Assembly (NCBI RefSeq): GCF_000293805.1
Contig: NZ_AMBZ01000023.1
Location: forward strand, 45,429-109,428
Length of the DNA stretch: 64,000 nucleotides
DNA from: Paenibacillus alvei DSM 29
GTDB lineage: Bacteria > Bacillota > Bacilli > Paenibacillales > Paenibacillaceae
Reading direction: 5' to 3'
Each line of letters opens with the position of its first letter. Position 1 is the stretch's first letter. A model generated the notes under the pieces. The model ran no database searches and was not told where the DNA came from. It was given only the letters and a program-made list of their open reading frames with translations. This document shows positions 8,142 through 15,940 of the stretch, one piece after another. Both the position numbers and the translations under genes were made by a program.

Positions 8142-8282
8142 TCACAACCATTTTCGTTTTGTAGTATTATTGGTTACTTTTTTAATGATTTTTTCAGCTT
8201 TTGTATTACCAGGAACACGTTCCCCTATTTTGTATTTTGTAATATTGGCTTTCTTATTTAGGAACTTCTTAAAAAAACTCAT
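8142..8282 (-). CDS. Small basic protein, paralogue of the product of 8380-8544
   Basis: A 46-residue protein with a good ribosome site (GGGGG, about 8 nt before the ATG). It shares the motif NITKYxxGxRVPxNxKAExI with the neighbouring 54-residue protein, so the two are tandem paralogues. The rest is Lys-rich (MSFFKKFLNKKA at the start, TTKRKWL at the end). Function unknown. The conserved core between variable ends suggests a folded or binding segment. Confidence 0.7.
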   Translation of the reverse strand: MSFFKKFLNKKANITKYKIGERVPGNTKAEKIIKKVTNNTTKRKWL

Positions 8283-8352
8283 AGGTATACCCCCGTAAAA
8301 GAATCGTTTGGTTATAGAGTCTCCAAATGATTAGGAGTATATACAAAAAATA

Positions 8353-8376
8353 AAGCCCGGAGGATTCTCCGGGCTT
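8353..8376 (-). terminator. Rho-independent terminator between the two small paralogues
   Basis: A perfect 10-bp GC-rich stem, 8353-8362 with 8367-8376, has a 4-nt loop. On the minus strand it is followed by a T-rich run (TTTATTTTTT). It ends the minus-strand operon after the gene at 8380-8544. Confidence 0.8.
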
Positions 8377-8379
8377 CTA

Positions 8380-8544
8380 TTAGATGCTTCTCTTTGTCTT
8401 ATTCAAATTACTGTACAATGCGTTTTGTACGATCCGTTCTGCTTTTTGATTTTGTGGGACACGGGTACCCACTGGGTACTTAGTGATGTTGGAAGTTGGA
8501 TGTTTTTCATTTCTTCGGAAAAGTTCTTTTATTAATAAAGTCAT
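8380..8544 (-). CDS. Small basic protein, paralogue of the product of 8142-8282
   Basis: A 54-residue protein starting MTLLIKELFRRNEKHP, followed by the shared motif NITKYPVGTRVPQNQKAERI. Its ribosome site TGGAGGTGA overlaps the stop codon of the upstream GAF-sensor gene, so the two are translationally coupled. A strong terminator follows the stop. Function unknown. Co-transcription with a membrane GAF protein suggests a linked role. Confidence 0.75.
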   Translation of the reverse strand: MTLLIKELFRRNEKHPTSNITKYPVGTRVPQNQKAERIVQNALYSNLNKTKRSI

Positions 8545-8550
8545 ACCGTG

Positions 8551-9699
8551 TCACCTCCAGTCGTATGTAGCGCTGATTTCCTCTGAAATAATTATATCAT
8601 ATTTGCTCATTAATTCCACGTAGTAGTTATGCAGTTTAATAGAAGAGCATATAACTTGCGAGTAAACTTCTAACACTTTTGACACTGCTTTTTTTTGCTC
8701 TTCTTCAAGATGATAACCACTTCCAAAATGAAGTACGATTACGCCTATAGGAACATAAGAATTCATCCCTGATTCACTTATAGGGAACCCCATAACTCCT
8801 TCATATGGGCGATCACGAGGCTCGAAACCATATTCTTTATCTGCATCCGGAGTATTTACATTTTGAATCCAAACAACTCTTCCTTCTTTTGCAACTTTGC
8901 CGGCAAAGTTGTCGCCAAGCTGCACTTTCTTATTTTTTACTACACTGTTAGGCATGTTATATTGACCAAAAATCCGTAACTCCTGTTCTTTGTTGAGCAA
9001 CATAATCGAGCCCTGTCTTATATAAGGTTGTATGGATTTCATAGTTGTTATTTCAACTAATATGCGATCCATAATCACTTCGAAATTATTTCTACTGTTC
9101 ATGGGATCAATAACGATATCAGCTAAGTTCTCTACTACCCGTCTCATGGATTCGAAACTTTCGTTTGGAAATGCACTTAATTGTCGCAGCTGCTCGATTG
9201 CATCTAACAATTGACTAATATAGCGATCTTTTTCACGTAATTGTTCCTTGATGTACTCGTTTGCTTGATAACGTACAAATTGTTCTAAATCGGCACTGTA
9301 CTTTTTTGAAAGCTCGGCAGAAAAAAAGTGGTTTTTCATCGGCCCTTTTGTGTTCATAAACCAAATTGGAAAGACAGTAGGACTAACTATGTTTTTCCTT
9401 GCCTTTTCCGATAAGAATAAGAGCAGAAACCAACCTCCAAAGATTATTGCGATAGTCTCAAAATTATAGGGAAATGAAAAATTCCAGTTAGGCCAGAACT
9501 TTTGAATAACTTGCTCGATGAAGAATACAAACAAGAGCGCAGCTGCGGGGAGATTGAATATCTGAAAAATCGCAAGGATAAAATTTACGAACCATTTAAC
9601 CCAAAGTGATAAATAACTTTCTTGAAGCCTATGCAGGAATGTAAGGTACCTGGAATCGCCAATCAAGTCCTGCAACTCTTCTTCATGATCATTGTTCAT
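8551..9699 (-). CDS. Membrane-anchored GAF-domain sensor protein
   Basis: A 382-residue protein. Two hydrophobic segments lie near residues 37-63 and 82-99, followed by a helical linker (residues 130-170) and a GAF domain (about 190-365) with patterns such as GDNFAGKVAKEGRVVWIQNV and YEGVMGFPI. GAF domains bind small ligands or sense redox state. No kinase, cyclase or other output domain follows, so the signal must pass through a partner or act at the membrane. It lies in an operon with a 118-residue protein upstream and the 54-residue protein downstream. GGGGGG lies 12 nt before the ATG. Confidence 0.8.
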   Translation of the reverse strand: MNNDHEEELQDLIGDSRYLTFLHRLQESYLSLWVKWFVNFILAIFQIFNLPAAALLFVFFIEQVIQKFWPNWNFSFPYNFETIAIIFGGWFLLLFLSEKARKNIVSPTVFPIWFMNTKGPMKNHFFSAELSKKYSADLEQFVRYQANEYIKEQLREKDRYISQLLDAIEQLRQLSAFPNESFESMRRVVENLADIVIDPMNSRNNFEVIMDRILVEITTMKSIQPYIRQGSIMLLNKEQELRIFGQYNMPNSVVKNKKVQLGDNFAGKVAKEGRVVWIQNVNTPDADKEYGFEPRDRPYEGVMGFPISESGMNSYVPIGVIVLHFGSGYHLEEEQKKAVSKVLEVYSQVICSSIKLHNYYVELMSKYDIIISEEISATYDWR

Positions 9700-9720
9700 A
9701 TTAAATGTTGATTCCCCCCT

Positions 9721-10077
9721 TTAACTGTATTGACCATTAGAATCTATATCATCATGTTGAGACATTTCATACACCAAATTCAATGCACGTGGAGCAGATT
9801 TAAGTAACTCCAAATACTCATTATATTCGCTATCAGTTATTAGTCCGAAGTTATAATGTAGGGCAACATTTCCTGGAATAAGTTGTTGTACGAGGTTTGG
9901 ATCTTTTATTGATGCTTTTAGGCTATCTACTTGTTCCTTTGAAAGGATGGCGTAGGACATCTTAGTTGTACTAGAAGTGATTTTATTCATGAACTCATCT
10001 ATTGTCCATTCACAAAGTTTCATAGGTTCATCAAAAGATAGTTCCCACATTCTACCGTCATTATAATAGATGGCCAT
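9721..10077 (-). CDS. Unknown 118-residue protein in the GAF-sensor operon
   Basis: An acidic, soluble protein with no signal peptide or membrane segment. The start, MAIYYNDGRMWELSFDEPMK, follows the stop of a 29-codon peptide gene by 10 nt and has only a weak ribosome site, so coupled translation is likely. No family is recognised. Position directly before the GAF membrane protein suggests the two work together. Confidence 0.65.
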   Translation of the reverse strand: MAIYYNDGRMWELSFDEPMKLCEWTIDEFMNKITSSTTKMSYAILSKEQVDSLKASIKDPNLVQQLIPGNVALHYNFGLITDSEYNEYLELLKSAPRALNLVYEMSQHDDIDSNGQYS

Positions 10078-10087
10078 TTTGGAGTCT

Positions 10088-10177
10088 TTATAGTATTATT
10101 ACCGTTACGCCGGCTACAATGCCGACGGCCTTTTCTACCGCATCCAGAACAGTCAACAAACTTGAAAAAAATGTCAC
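10088..10177 (-). CDS. 29-residue hydrophobic peptide with a perfect Shine-Dalgarno
   Basis: The GTG-started peptide MTFFSSLLTVLDAVEKAVGI... ends in a run of V, I, G and L, so it could lie in or on the membrane. Its ribosome site is AAGGAGGTGATC, a 12-nt exact complement of the 16S rRNA 3' end. A small hairpin (GCGAA-GCCT-TTCGC) sits immediately upstream. Size and character recall phenol-soluble-modulin-like or type I toxin peptides, or an export-type leader for the operon behind it. The coding assignment rests on the ribosome site and operon position. Confidence 0.6.
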   Translation of the reverse strand: MTFFSSLLTVLDAVEKAVGIVAGVTVIIL

Positions 10178-10334
10178 GAAGATCACCTCCTTGCGAAAGG
10201 CTTCGCCGTGACTCCACCATACTCAATTGTCTATAATTAAGTGTACCATATACTCGAAAAAAATCATTATAGTTTTATATAGTCATATGTGATCCACAAT
10301 TGCATTGGCTGCTTAGTATGTAGGCACTCAGTTG

Positions 10335-10576
10335 TACTAGGGGTACCGCCAACAAAACGCGGAAAACGTACGCTAAGGGGAAAAATCCAGTAACATCGCT
10401 GATTTTCCGTACGCTAAGGAATGCAGCACAAAGTCAATTGTGTTGTATTAGTCCGGGTATTCATGCGGAACCGTTCCCTCTAACGCAACACAATTTAGAC
10501 GTTCTCGGCTGGATCACGATGCAACACAATTGTTAGCGTACGATTTTCGCGTTTTGCTGTCTCTACCCCTACTACG
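10335..10576. repeat. Palindromic MITE-like repeat element, about 240 bp
   Basis: The two ends are imperfect inverted copies of about 40 bp. The left end (10336-10376) runs from TAGGGGTA through CAAAACGCG and AAAACGTACGCTAA, and the right end (10533-10575) is its near complement. Inside are a second CGTACGCTAAGG (10408-10419 region) and nested CAACACAATT / AATTGTGTTG arms. No ORF is present. It looks like a folded, non-autonomous repeat. No target duplication was clear. Confidence 0.65.
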
Positions 10577-10606
10577 TCCAGTTAATAATTTTGAGATATA
10601 TAAAAA

Positions 10607-10629
10607 CCCGATCGGAAAACCCGACCGGG
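10607..10629 (-). terminator. Terminator of the DNA ligase gene
   Basis: CCCGATCGG (10607-10615) pairs with CCGACCGGG (10621-10629) with one mismatch. On the minus strand TTTTTATAT follows, just past the ligase stop codon. Confidence 0.75.
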
Positions 10630-10633
10630 AGTA

Positions 10634-11497
10634 CTAACTTATGAATTTTACAAAGGCCGGATCACGAAGCATTCCTGCCTTTGTAAAATTTCTTATTTTA
10701 ACCTTGGCCCTGATTAGAGGCTGTAGAAAAACTATGCTCTTCTCTTCTCTGAGTATCAGTTGATTTTTTAGTCTATGGAATTCTTTTTTATGTTCAGAAT
10801 TAACTCCTAATTCTATCATGCCAGCAGCCCGAAGATTTCCTTCGCCGTCCTCTATGGCCGCAAGCCAGCCAAATTCCCCTTTTCGAAATCCCATAATTTT
10901 AACGTCTACGTACGTCCAGTTTATAACCTTCTTCCAAGCTTCGGATCGCCGGCTAACATATACACTGTCTTTCTTCTTGCACACGATACCCTCCAACTGC
11001 TTTGAACAAATATCTGCAAATAGTGCCTCCCCTGCCCCTTCTATATAAGGAGTCGGCACAATATGTTTGTTACCTTGAAAATCTATGGACTGGAGTATTT
11101 TTTTACGTTCCATAAGCGGTAAACCTCGAAGATCCTGTCCCTTATAACGTAGAATATCAAATACAACAAAAGAGACTGGAATTTGTTTGGATAACTTTTT
11201 AATTGTTAGGTCTCGGCTTGCTTGAAACCGGGACATCACTGATTCAAAATCTACTGTTCCCGTATATGGATCGATTACCACTACTTCACCATCTAGGATA
11301 ATGTCATCTGAAAATGGTACTGCAGCGATCTCAGGATATGTTTTAGTACACTCGTTATTGTGCCGAGTATAAAGCCGTGTAGTCCCGTTAATATGTGAAT
11401 ATATCAGTCGATGGCCGTCATATTTCGGTTCGAAGATATAATTGGGATCGTTAAACGCCGTATTTGATGTTTCTAATAACATAGGGGATATAAACAT
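10634..11497 (-). CDS. ATP-dependent DNA ligase
   Basis: A 287-residue LigD/LigB-type ligase catalytic core that seals nicks using ATP. The adenylation motif is EPKYDGHR with the nucleophilic Lys near residue 25. Other nucleotidyltransferase motifs are visible: DGEVV (motif III), FVVFDIL (IIIa), LEGIVCKK (IV) and WKKVINWTYVDV (V). An OB-fold follows. No extra LigD nuclease or polymerase domains are fused, and no Ku gene is nearby. GGGAGGGTG precedes the ATG and a terminator follows, so it is probably a single-gene unit. It may assist plasmid repair or replication. Confidence 0.92.
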   Translation of the reverse strand: MFISPMLLETSNTAFNDPNYIFEPKYDGHRLIYSHINGTTRLYTRHNNECTKTYPEIAAVPFSDDIILDGEVVVIDPYTGTVDFESVMSRFQASRDLTIKKLSKQIPVSFVVFDILRYKGQDLRGLPLMERKKILQSIDFQGNKHIVPTPYIEGAGEALFADICSKQLEGIVCKKKDSVYVSRRSEAWKKVINWTYVDVKIMGFRKGEFGWLAAIEDGEGNLRAAGMIELGVNSEHKKEFHRLKNQLILREEKSIVFLQPLIRAKVKIRNFTKAGMLRDPAFVKFIS

Positions 11498-11743
11498 TTT
11501 TGCATCACCCTCCCCTATAAATTATAACTCTGTGTTGCAGCTAGATAGAAATGTAAATATTACTATGGTCTCCATTCCACTTTCCGGATCTTAGGGATTA
11601 GTAGTCACTGTGGGCCGCCGGACCTCCCCTAACCTTAAATAATCATAGTTAATGCTGAATATTCCTTCTGCAGGAAAAAGAAGAGCTCAGTAGATACTAA
11701 AAATTAGGTAGCAGCTGTTGGCCACTATTTGATTACACACAAA
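11498..11743. other. Intergenic stretch, nothing recognised
   Basis: About 250 bp upstream of the ligase gene. The ligase promoter must lie here, but no clear -35/-10 pair, repeat or small ORF with a ribosome site was found. Confidence 0.5.
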
Positions 11744-11769
11744 AAACCAGGAGCTCCTGCCCCTGGTTT
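11744..11769 (-). terminator. Terminator of the gene at 11829-12542
   Basis: AAACCAGG (11744-11751) pairs with CCTGGTTT (11762-11769). On the minus strand TTTTTTGTG follows, 60 bp after the stop codon. Confidence 0.75.
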
Positions 11770-11828
11770 AGATTATTCACCTTATAACTTGTTACGTATG
11801 TAATTCCCATTATTAGCGCCAGGTAGAG

Positions 11829-12542
11829 TTATGACTGTGGGGGTTGTACATACATTCTTTCAGGTAGTTCATCCCAAAATTCCATTAGGGCTTCACTGTA
11901 GACAGTAAGCTCGTCATCTGAGACATCAAGAACCTGCTCATTCAATGTAGTAAAATGATAGTCAATAGCAGATGTTTCTTCATTGACTTTTCTGAACAGG
12001 TCAGGTCGAGCTTGTTCTAATATCTTCCTTGCTCTACCATCTCCGTGTTTCACTAGATTTTGAAACTCTCGTAGTTCATTGATCTTTTCCCATGATGGTA
12101 AGTCATCCAGCTTAACACCACACATTAAGAACTCAGCTTTGATCGTACCTATATTTGTGCAGAAGTCTTTGAAATTGATATTTTCGTGATTACGTTCAAT
12201 TAATTCTTCGTATAAAAACTTACGTACTTGCTGTTCCCAGAATTGATACAACGTTGCAATGCTCATGAGCCGCACATTATATTTCATGAGCTCCATGCTT
12301 ATGCCGTATGAAATGCCATAATAATGAGCATCGCTCGCAATGTCTGCTTCATTCCCGATGTTAGGGTTGTATTGCCCACTTCCTACTGTCTCCAAATACA
12401 AATCAGCTGCATTCGCAGCATCTTCATCTATATTTGCAAAGACAGGAGCTACCTTATCAAAGTACGCCTTGCAATACATTGATATATCCCACTTTAATAC
12501 ATCTCTTTTACTACTAGACAGCCACATAAATCGTTGCATCAT
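11829..12542 (-). CDS. Unknown 237-residue protein, possibly HEPN-like
   Basis: A soluble, mostly helical protein. The segment YQFWEQQVRKFLYEELIERN, followed by INELREFQNLVKHGDG, resembles HEPN-type helical proteins, in which an Arg and a downstream His form the RNase site; here the R-to-H spacing is one or two longer than the usual R-x4-6-H. The start is an ATGATG pair with GGAGGGG upstream. It ends just before a terminator, and the CPBP protease gene begins its own transcript upstream. HEPN membership is a weak inference. Confidence 0.55.
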   Translation of the reverse strand: MMQRFMWLSSSKRDVLKWDISMYCKAYFDKVAPVFANIDEDAANAADLYLETVGSGQYNPNIGNEADIASDAHYYGISYGISMELMKYNVRLMSIATLYQFWEQQVRKFLYEELIERNHENINFKDFCTNIGTIKAEFLMCGVKLDDLPSWEKINELREFQNLVKHGDGRARKILEQARPDLFRKVNEETSAIDYHFTTLNEQVLDVSDDELTVYSEALMEFWDELPERMYVQPPQS

Positions 12543-12560
12543 GTCTGATCCCCTCCAGAT

Positions 12561-14216
12561 TTATTTGTAACCATTATTCAATATAGCTCTTTTATTTGAC
12601 AATCGTAAATGTAGTTTTGAAAATAAAAATACAACAATTCCCGGAATTACTATAGCTATGCTGCTCCAGATAAATGAAGATATTGAACCCTCTAAGAAGC
12701 CTGGAAGATTCATAATGAATGTATCTAACATAAGATGGGCAAACATCGCAGTCCACCAATTATGCTTGATCATAATGTATAGAAAGACAAGTCCTAAACA
12801 GAATGCTTCAATAGGTCGAACATAAAACGGGTAAATCGGATATGTAGCGTGTCCAGCAGCCCATATCATAGTTGGGATAATTCCAGCAACAAAAGGGTTC
12901 TTGAACCACTTCATAAATAATGCTGTCCCTAGATAACGGTATATCCCCTCCTCTGAAATGGCAGCCACCCATGCCATGAAAGGTAGCAGCAAAGAAAGCC
13001 TTAAATTAATTGGAGACTGTGCGGCGTTTGTTGAAGACCAGGTGAAGCCGCCAACACTAAATGTCCAGTATATAATAGCTTGCAACCCAAGAAGGATCCC
13101 AGCATAAGTTAGCCCGCAAATAAATGACCGGACAAGTTCTTTCCCAAACGGCGGATCACTCCACTTCAAACACATTGTATGAGATCCATTACTGTCCCAT
13201 AAATACTTACCTGTATGAAGTGAAAGATAAAGCAACAAGGATTGAAGAATGGTAACCCCGTATTGAAACATCATTGTGGAATTCATATCAATCAGTTCAA
13301 TAGGCAGCTGATATCGTAACGCTGACGAGCTGGGCAGCATAGACCAGATATGGACAAGCGAGAGCGTACAAGATATACAAGCTAATAATAAAAACGTGAT
13401 GCTTCCAAACCGAATTGACTTTCGAAACCGGATATAAGTTAAGAGTGTATAAGCACTTAATAGTATAGACATCAATACATGAACGAAATTATAGGTTAAG
13501 GAGGCTGCTGCGGACTGGTGCTGTTCTTCTCTAAGGTATGAATCCGGAAGGATCCATAACGGTTCAGCTGCAATTACCTCACCATTCTTATAACTATAAC
13601 GGAGGGCTAATGTAGCGTCCCCTACTTTTCCGTCACTAATGTTATATATCATATCGTTATCCTCGATCGAACTATCCTGAAGCTTCGTTGTGTAGTCGCC
13701 CCACCCCATTGCCTCCGTTACCCCTAATATAGCGGTTAGTGGTACCTTATTTGAAATGTGGTTATTATTAGCATTCCTACCCTCCCCTAAGTTAGAAGTA
13801 GCGCTAGGAGACAACTCATCGTTCCTAAAACCAATGATCTTACCGGTTTTCATATGAACAAAAACCTTTACAATTGAAGGCTTATCATCGTACTTGGCAT
13901 CGATTAAGACCTCGTATGCATCATACGGTGCCAATGTCCCCCATTTCTCGTATTGATCAAATAATTGATGTTTATCGAGATAGCCAGTTAATGACGAGTT
14001 TGATTGATATATAACGGTAGGCCTAACAGCATCATTTAGTTGTAACTTGCCTTTGAATACGTCGGAGTTATGGATAAATTCAATTGCTTTATCAATCGCC
14101 TCTTCTTTCGTGAATGATGGAGACGTTTCTACCTGTTGTGAAGGAATCAAAATTTGAAATGTGATGAACACGAAGGCACAGATCAATGCCGTGTATACGA
14201 TTCGTTTAGAGACCAT
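12561..14216 (-). CDS. CPBP-family intramembrane metalloprotease (Abi-like)
   Basis: About 552 residues, starting at ATG 14216 (MVSKRIVYTALICAF), which follows AAAGGG; an upstream in-frame ATG at 14237 lacks a site. A first membrane helix is followed by a roughly 220-residue outside domain, then several membrane helices. The C-terminal CPBP domain has the catalytic signatures EExxxR (EEGIYR, near residue 430), a second motif ending in His (MIWAAGHAT) and FAHLMLD. Family members are Rce1-like proteases, often linked to bacteriocin immunity or signalling. The long outside domain is unusual and may sense a ligand. The GTGTTC-type operators at 14276-14380 lie in its promoter region. Confidence 0.85.
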   Translation of the reverse strand: MVSKRIVYTALICAFVFITFQILIPSQQVETSPSFTKEEAIDKAIEFIHNSDVFKGKLQLNDAVRPTVIYQSNSSLTGYLDKHQLFDQYEKWGTLAPYDAYEVLIDAKYDDKPSIVKVFVHMKTGKIIGFRNDELSPSATSNLGEGRNANNNHISNKVPLTAILGVTEAMGWGDYTTKLQDSSIEDNDMIYNISDGKVGDATLALRYSYKNGEVIAAEPLWILPDSYLREEQHQSAAASLTYNFVHVLMSILLSAYTLLTYIRFRKSIRFGSITFLLLACISCTLSLVHIWSMLPSSSALRYQLPIELIDMNSTMMFQYGVTILQSLLLYLSLHTGKYLWDSNGSHTMCLKWSDPPFGKELVRSFICGLTYAGILLGLQAIIYWTFSVGGFTWSSTNAAQSPINLRLSLLLPFMAWVAAISEEGIYRYLGTALFMKWFKNPFVAGIIPTMIWAAGHATYPIYPFYVRPIEAFCLGLVFLYIMIKHNWWTAMFAHLMLDTFIMNLPGFLEGSISSFIWSSIAIVIPGIVVFLFSKLHLRLSNKRAILNNGYK

Positions 14217-14275
14217 ATGTATGTAACCCTTTCTCATCTTTTGTGTGTTACTGTGTGTTTCGTATGTGTTCTAAT

Positions 14276-14380
14276 GTGTTCATTGAACGCATATATATCT
14301 CCCATAATATAAGGATTTTCTATTGGGTTGTGCTGTTTGTTGTGTGTTATAGTGTGTTCTTTGAACACTAGATAACACAC
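14276..14380. promoter_or_regulatory. GTGTTC-N3-GAACAC operators upstream of the protease gene
   Basis: One site is GTGTTC-ATT-GAACGC (14276-14290). A perfect site is GTGTTC-TTT-GAACAC (14354-14368). The perfect site sits inside a longer palindrome whose outer arms are GTGTGTTAT (14342-14350) and ATAACACAC (14372-14380). The same motif occurs at 15503-15517 and at 22294-22467, so one regulator probably binds all of them. Confidence 0.7.
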
Positions 14381-14396
14381 TGCTATAACAATAAGA

Positions 14397-14412
14397 GGCC
14401 GAATACTCGGCC
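14397..14412 (-). terminator. Terminator of the MerR/TubY-like gene
   Basis: GGCCGA-ATAC-TCGGCC stem, extended by partial pairing of AATAAG with CTATT outside. On the minus strand it is followed by TCTTATTG, a weak U-tract. Confidence 0.5.
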
Positions 14413-14414
14413 CC

Positions 14415-15059
14415 CTATTGTTCGTTCTCATATTCCTTTTTTGTAGCTTCAGCATGATGATTGAGTATGTACTCCTCGATGAAAATATCACGCTTTGCTA
14501 GATTTTCTGCTTTAGAAAACAATCCTGTCTTAATGAATCTCTCAGTAATCGGTCGTTTTTCCCATTCTTTTAAGGCTTCGATTCGCAGCTTTGCCTCTAT
14601 TCTGCGCTTTGTGATATCTGCTGTGAGCTCTTTCTGTCGTTGCTCCAACAGCATGGCTTTACTATCTTCCTGAATGTGCTTGATTTGTATGGCCATCTCG
14701 TCATTTAGAGCCTGCTTAAGCTCTTTCATGAGCATATCCTTAATGTACTCTACCGATGAAGCAGTCAAATCCGTATTCTCGCTATGGTAGTCAGGAGGAA
14801 ACTCTCTAGTAGTTACTGCTCCACCCTTAAGTGAATCATGAATCCCGTTGATAGACCAACCCTCGTCCCTTTTCTGGACGATATATTGTGCAATGTTTAA
14901 ATCTGTTTCATCATAAATCTTCTCGTTATCTGCTTCAGTGCGCTGGATATAGTGAATTCGCTCTTCTTCAAGAGCCTTAAACCACGTATTTACCGTAGTG
15001 AAATGCTTTCCAACAAGGCTAGAGAACTCTTTTATCTTCCAAAATGGTGCAACGTTCAC
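14415..15059 (-). CDS. MerR-like DNA-binding protein, candidate TubY
   Basis: 214 residues. The N-terminal 70 residues form a MerR-type winged helix (FWKIKEFSSLVGKHFTTVNTW ... YDETDLNIAQYIVQKRDEGW). Residues 90-180 are a long coiled coil (MKELKQALNDEMAIQIKHIQ, EQRQKELTADITKRRIEAKL). Type III partition loci of Bacillus and Clostridium replicons often carry a third gene, tubY, with this architecture that modulates TubR/TubZ. It is divergent from tubR across the tubC-like region. The start is GTG at 15059 with GGGGAGGTG upstream. TubY identity rests on architecture and position. Confidence 0.7.
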   Translation of the reverse strand: MNVAPFWKIKEFSSLVGKHFTTVNTWFKALEEERIHYIQRTEADNEKIYDETDLNIAQYIVQKRDEGWSINGIHDSLKGGAVTTREFPPDYHSENTDLTASSVEYIKDMLMKELKQALNDEMAIQIKHIQEDSKAMLLEQRQKELTADITKRRIEAKLRIEALKEWEKRPITERFIKTGLFSKAENLAKRDIFIEEYILNHHAEATKKEYENEQ

Positions 15060-15124
15060 TGTTACACCTCCCCTATTCTAAATTAGGACAAACGTCTATA
15101 TTACTACTATTGTAACATATATAA

Positions 15125-15440
15125 ATTATCGCTACCAACAAGCTTATAGCTAACAAAAGTAACCACAAAAAGGAAAATCAAGAGTCGTAATAGAGACAAC
15201 ACCTACTAAGAAAGTGCTATTATATAAGTTAGTACTAGTTTATCTTAGTAAAATGCATATAATCTATTCCTAATAGGTAGATTATATATAAGTTATACGA
15301 AAACTATTACAGTAAATTAGATCTAATCACTAGCTTATGAGTAGCTTATATCTATAACATATCGATAACTTATTGATTATCGAAAGTTTACTACAACTAA
15401 ATTAGCCATAACATATAAATTATTCATAATTTAGCTCTAT
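15125..15440. other. tubC-like centromere: AT-rich phased repeats
   Basis: About 320 bp of very AT-rich sequence between tubY-like and tubR. TAGCTTAT occurs at 15331-15338 and 15342-15349, TAACATAT at 15355-15362, and TAACTTAT at 15366-15373: four related octamers at 11-13-bp steps, about one DNA turn. Further copies lie at 15409-15416, and inverted ATAAGTTA-like copies near 15233 and 15288. TubR proteins bind iterated sites of this kind upstream of tubRZ to build the segregation complex. No gene is seen here. Confidence 0.7.
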
Positions 15441-15500
15441 TAATTTCAGAAGTACTATTGATATTGTTCTTGCGCAATGATATAGTAGATATATGAGCAT

Positions 15501-15519
15501 GTGTGTTACATGAACACAC
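15501..15519. promoter_or_regulatory. GTGTTC-type operator upstream of tubR
   Basis: GTGTGTT-5-AACACAC is a perfect 7-bp inverted repeat, with core GTGTTA-CAT-GAACAC. It overlaps the region just before the tubR ribosome site and matches the operator family at 14.3 and 22.3 kb. Confidence 0.65.
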
Positions 15520-15557
15520 GTAAACATCCGTGTATCTGTCAGAAAGGGGGAGAGGAT

Positions 15558-15923
15558 GTGTCAGGAAAGATCATTATGGTAGAAGATATATGCAAGAAGC
15601 ACATTCGTGGTACTGTGCTAGATATTTTCTATATCATTATGAATAATGAGAACATTTCTAAAAGGGGTATTATCCGAAAATTCCTGCAGTATGATCCAGA
15701 CCCGAATGCTAAAGTCACAAAATACCGTCTCATCGTTGATGTTGGGATAGCTACGCTGGAGGGAGCAATGCTGATTGAATCTTGGTCTTCTGGTGGAGCG
15801 TCAGCATATGTTTTGACTTCACATGGTAAAGAAGCAAGTATCATTCTAGCGGATATTTTTAATGAGGATCCAACCATTATGTACGGCAGTAAGGTGATGG
15901 TCGTTGAAAATAGAGAAGAATAA
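15558..15923 (+). CDS. tubR: TubR-like centromere-binding winged-helix protein
   Basis: 121 residues from GTG 15558, chosen because GAAAGGGGG lies 9 nt upstream; an earlier in-frame GTG at 15501 falls inside the operator palindrome. The protein is small and helical with a basic wing-like region (SKRGIIRKFLQYDPDPNAKVTKYRL). It directly precedes tubZ by 17 nt, which is the tubR position. TubR binds the iterated tubC DNA, recruits TubZ and represses its own operon. Sequence similarity to known TubR is not obvious by eye, so the call depends on size and synteny. Confidence 0.78.
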   Translation: MSGKIIMVEDICKKHIRGTVLDIFYIIMNNENISKRGIIRKFLQYDPDPNAKVTKYRLIVDVGIATLEGAMLIESWSSGGASAYVLTSHGKEASIILADIFNEDPTIMYGSKVMVVENREE

Positions 15924-15940
15924 TAAGGAGGATATATATT

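Noticed and set aside
14234..14491. 85-codon minus ORF over the operator repeats
   Set aside because: Translates the GTGTG repeats and overlaps the end of the MerR-like gene; no ribosome site.
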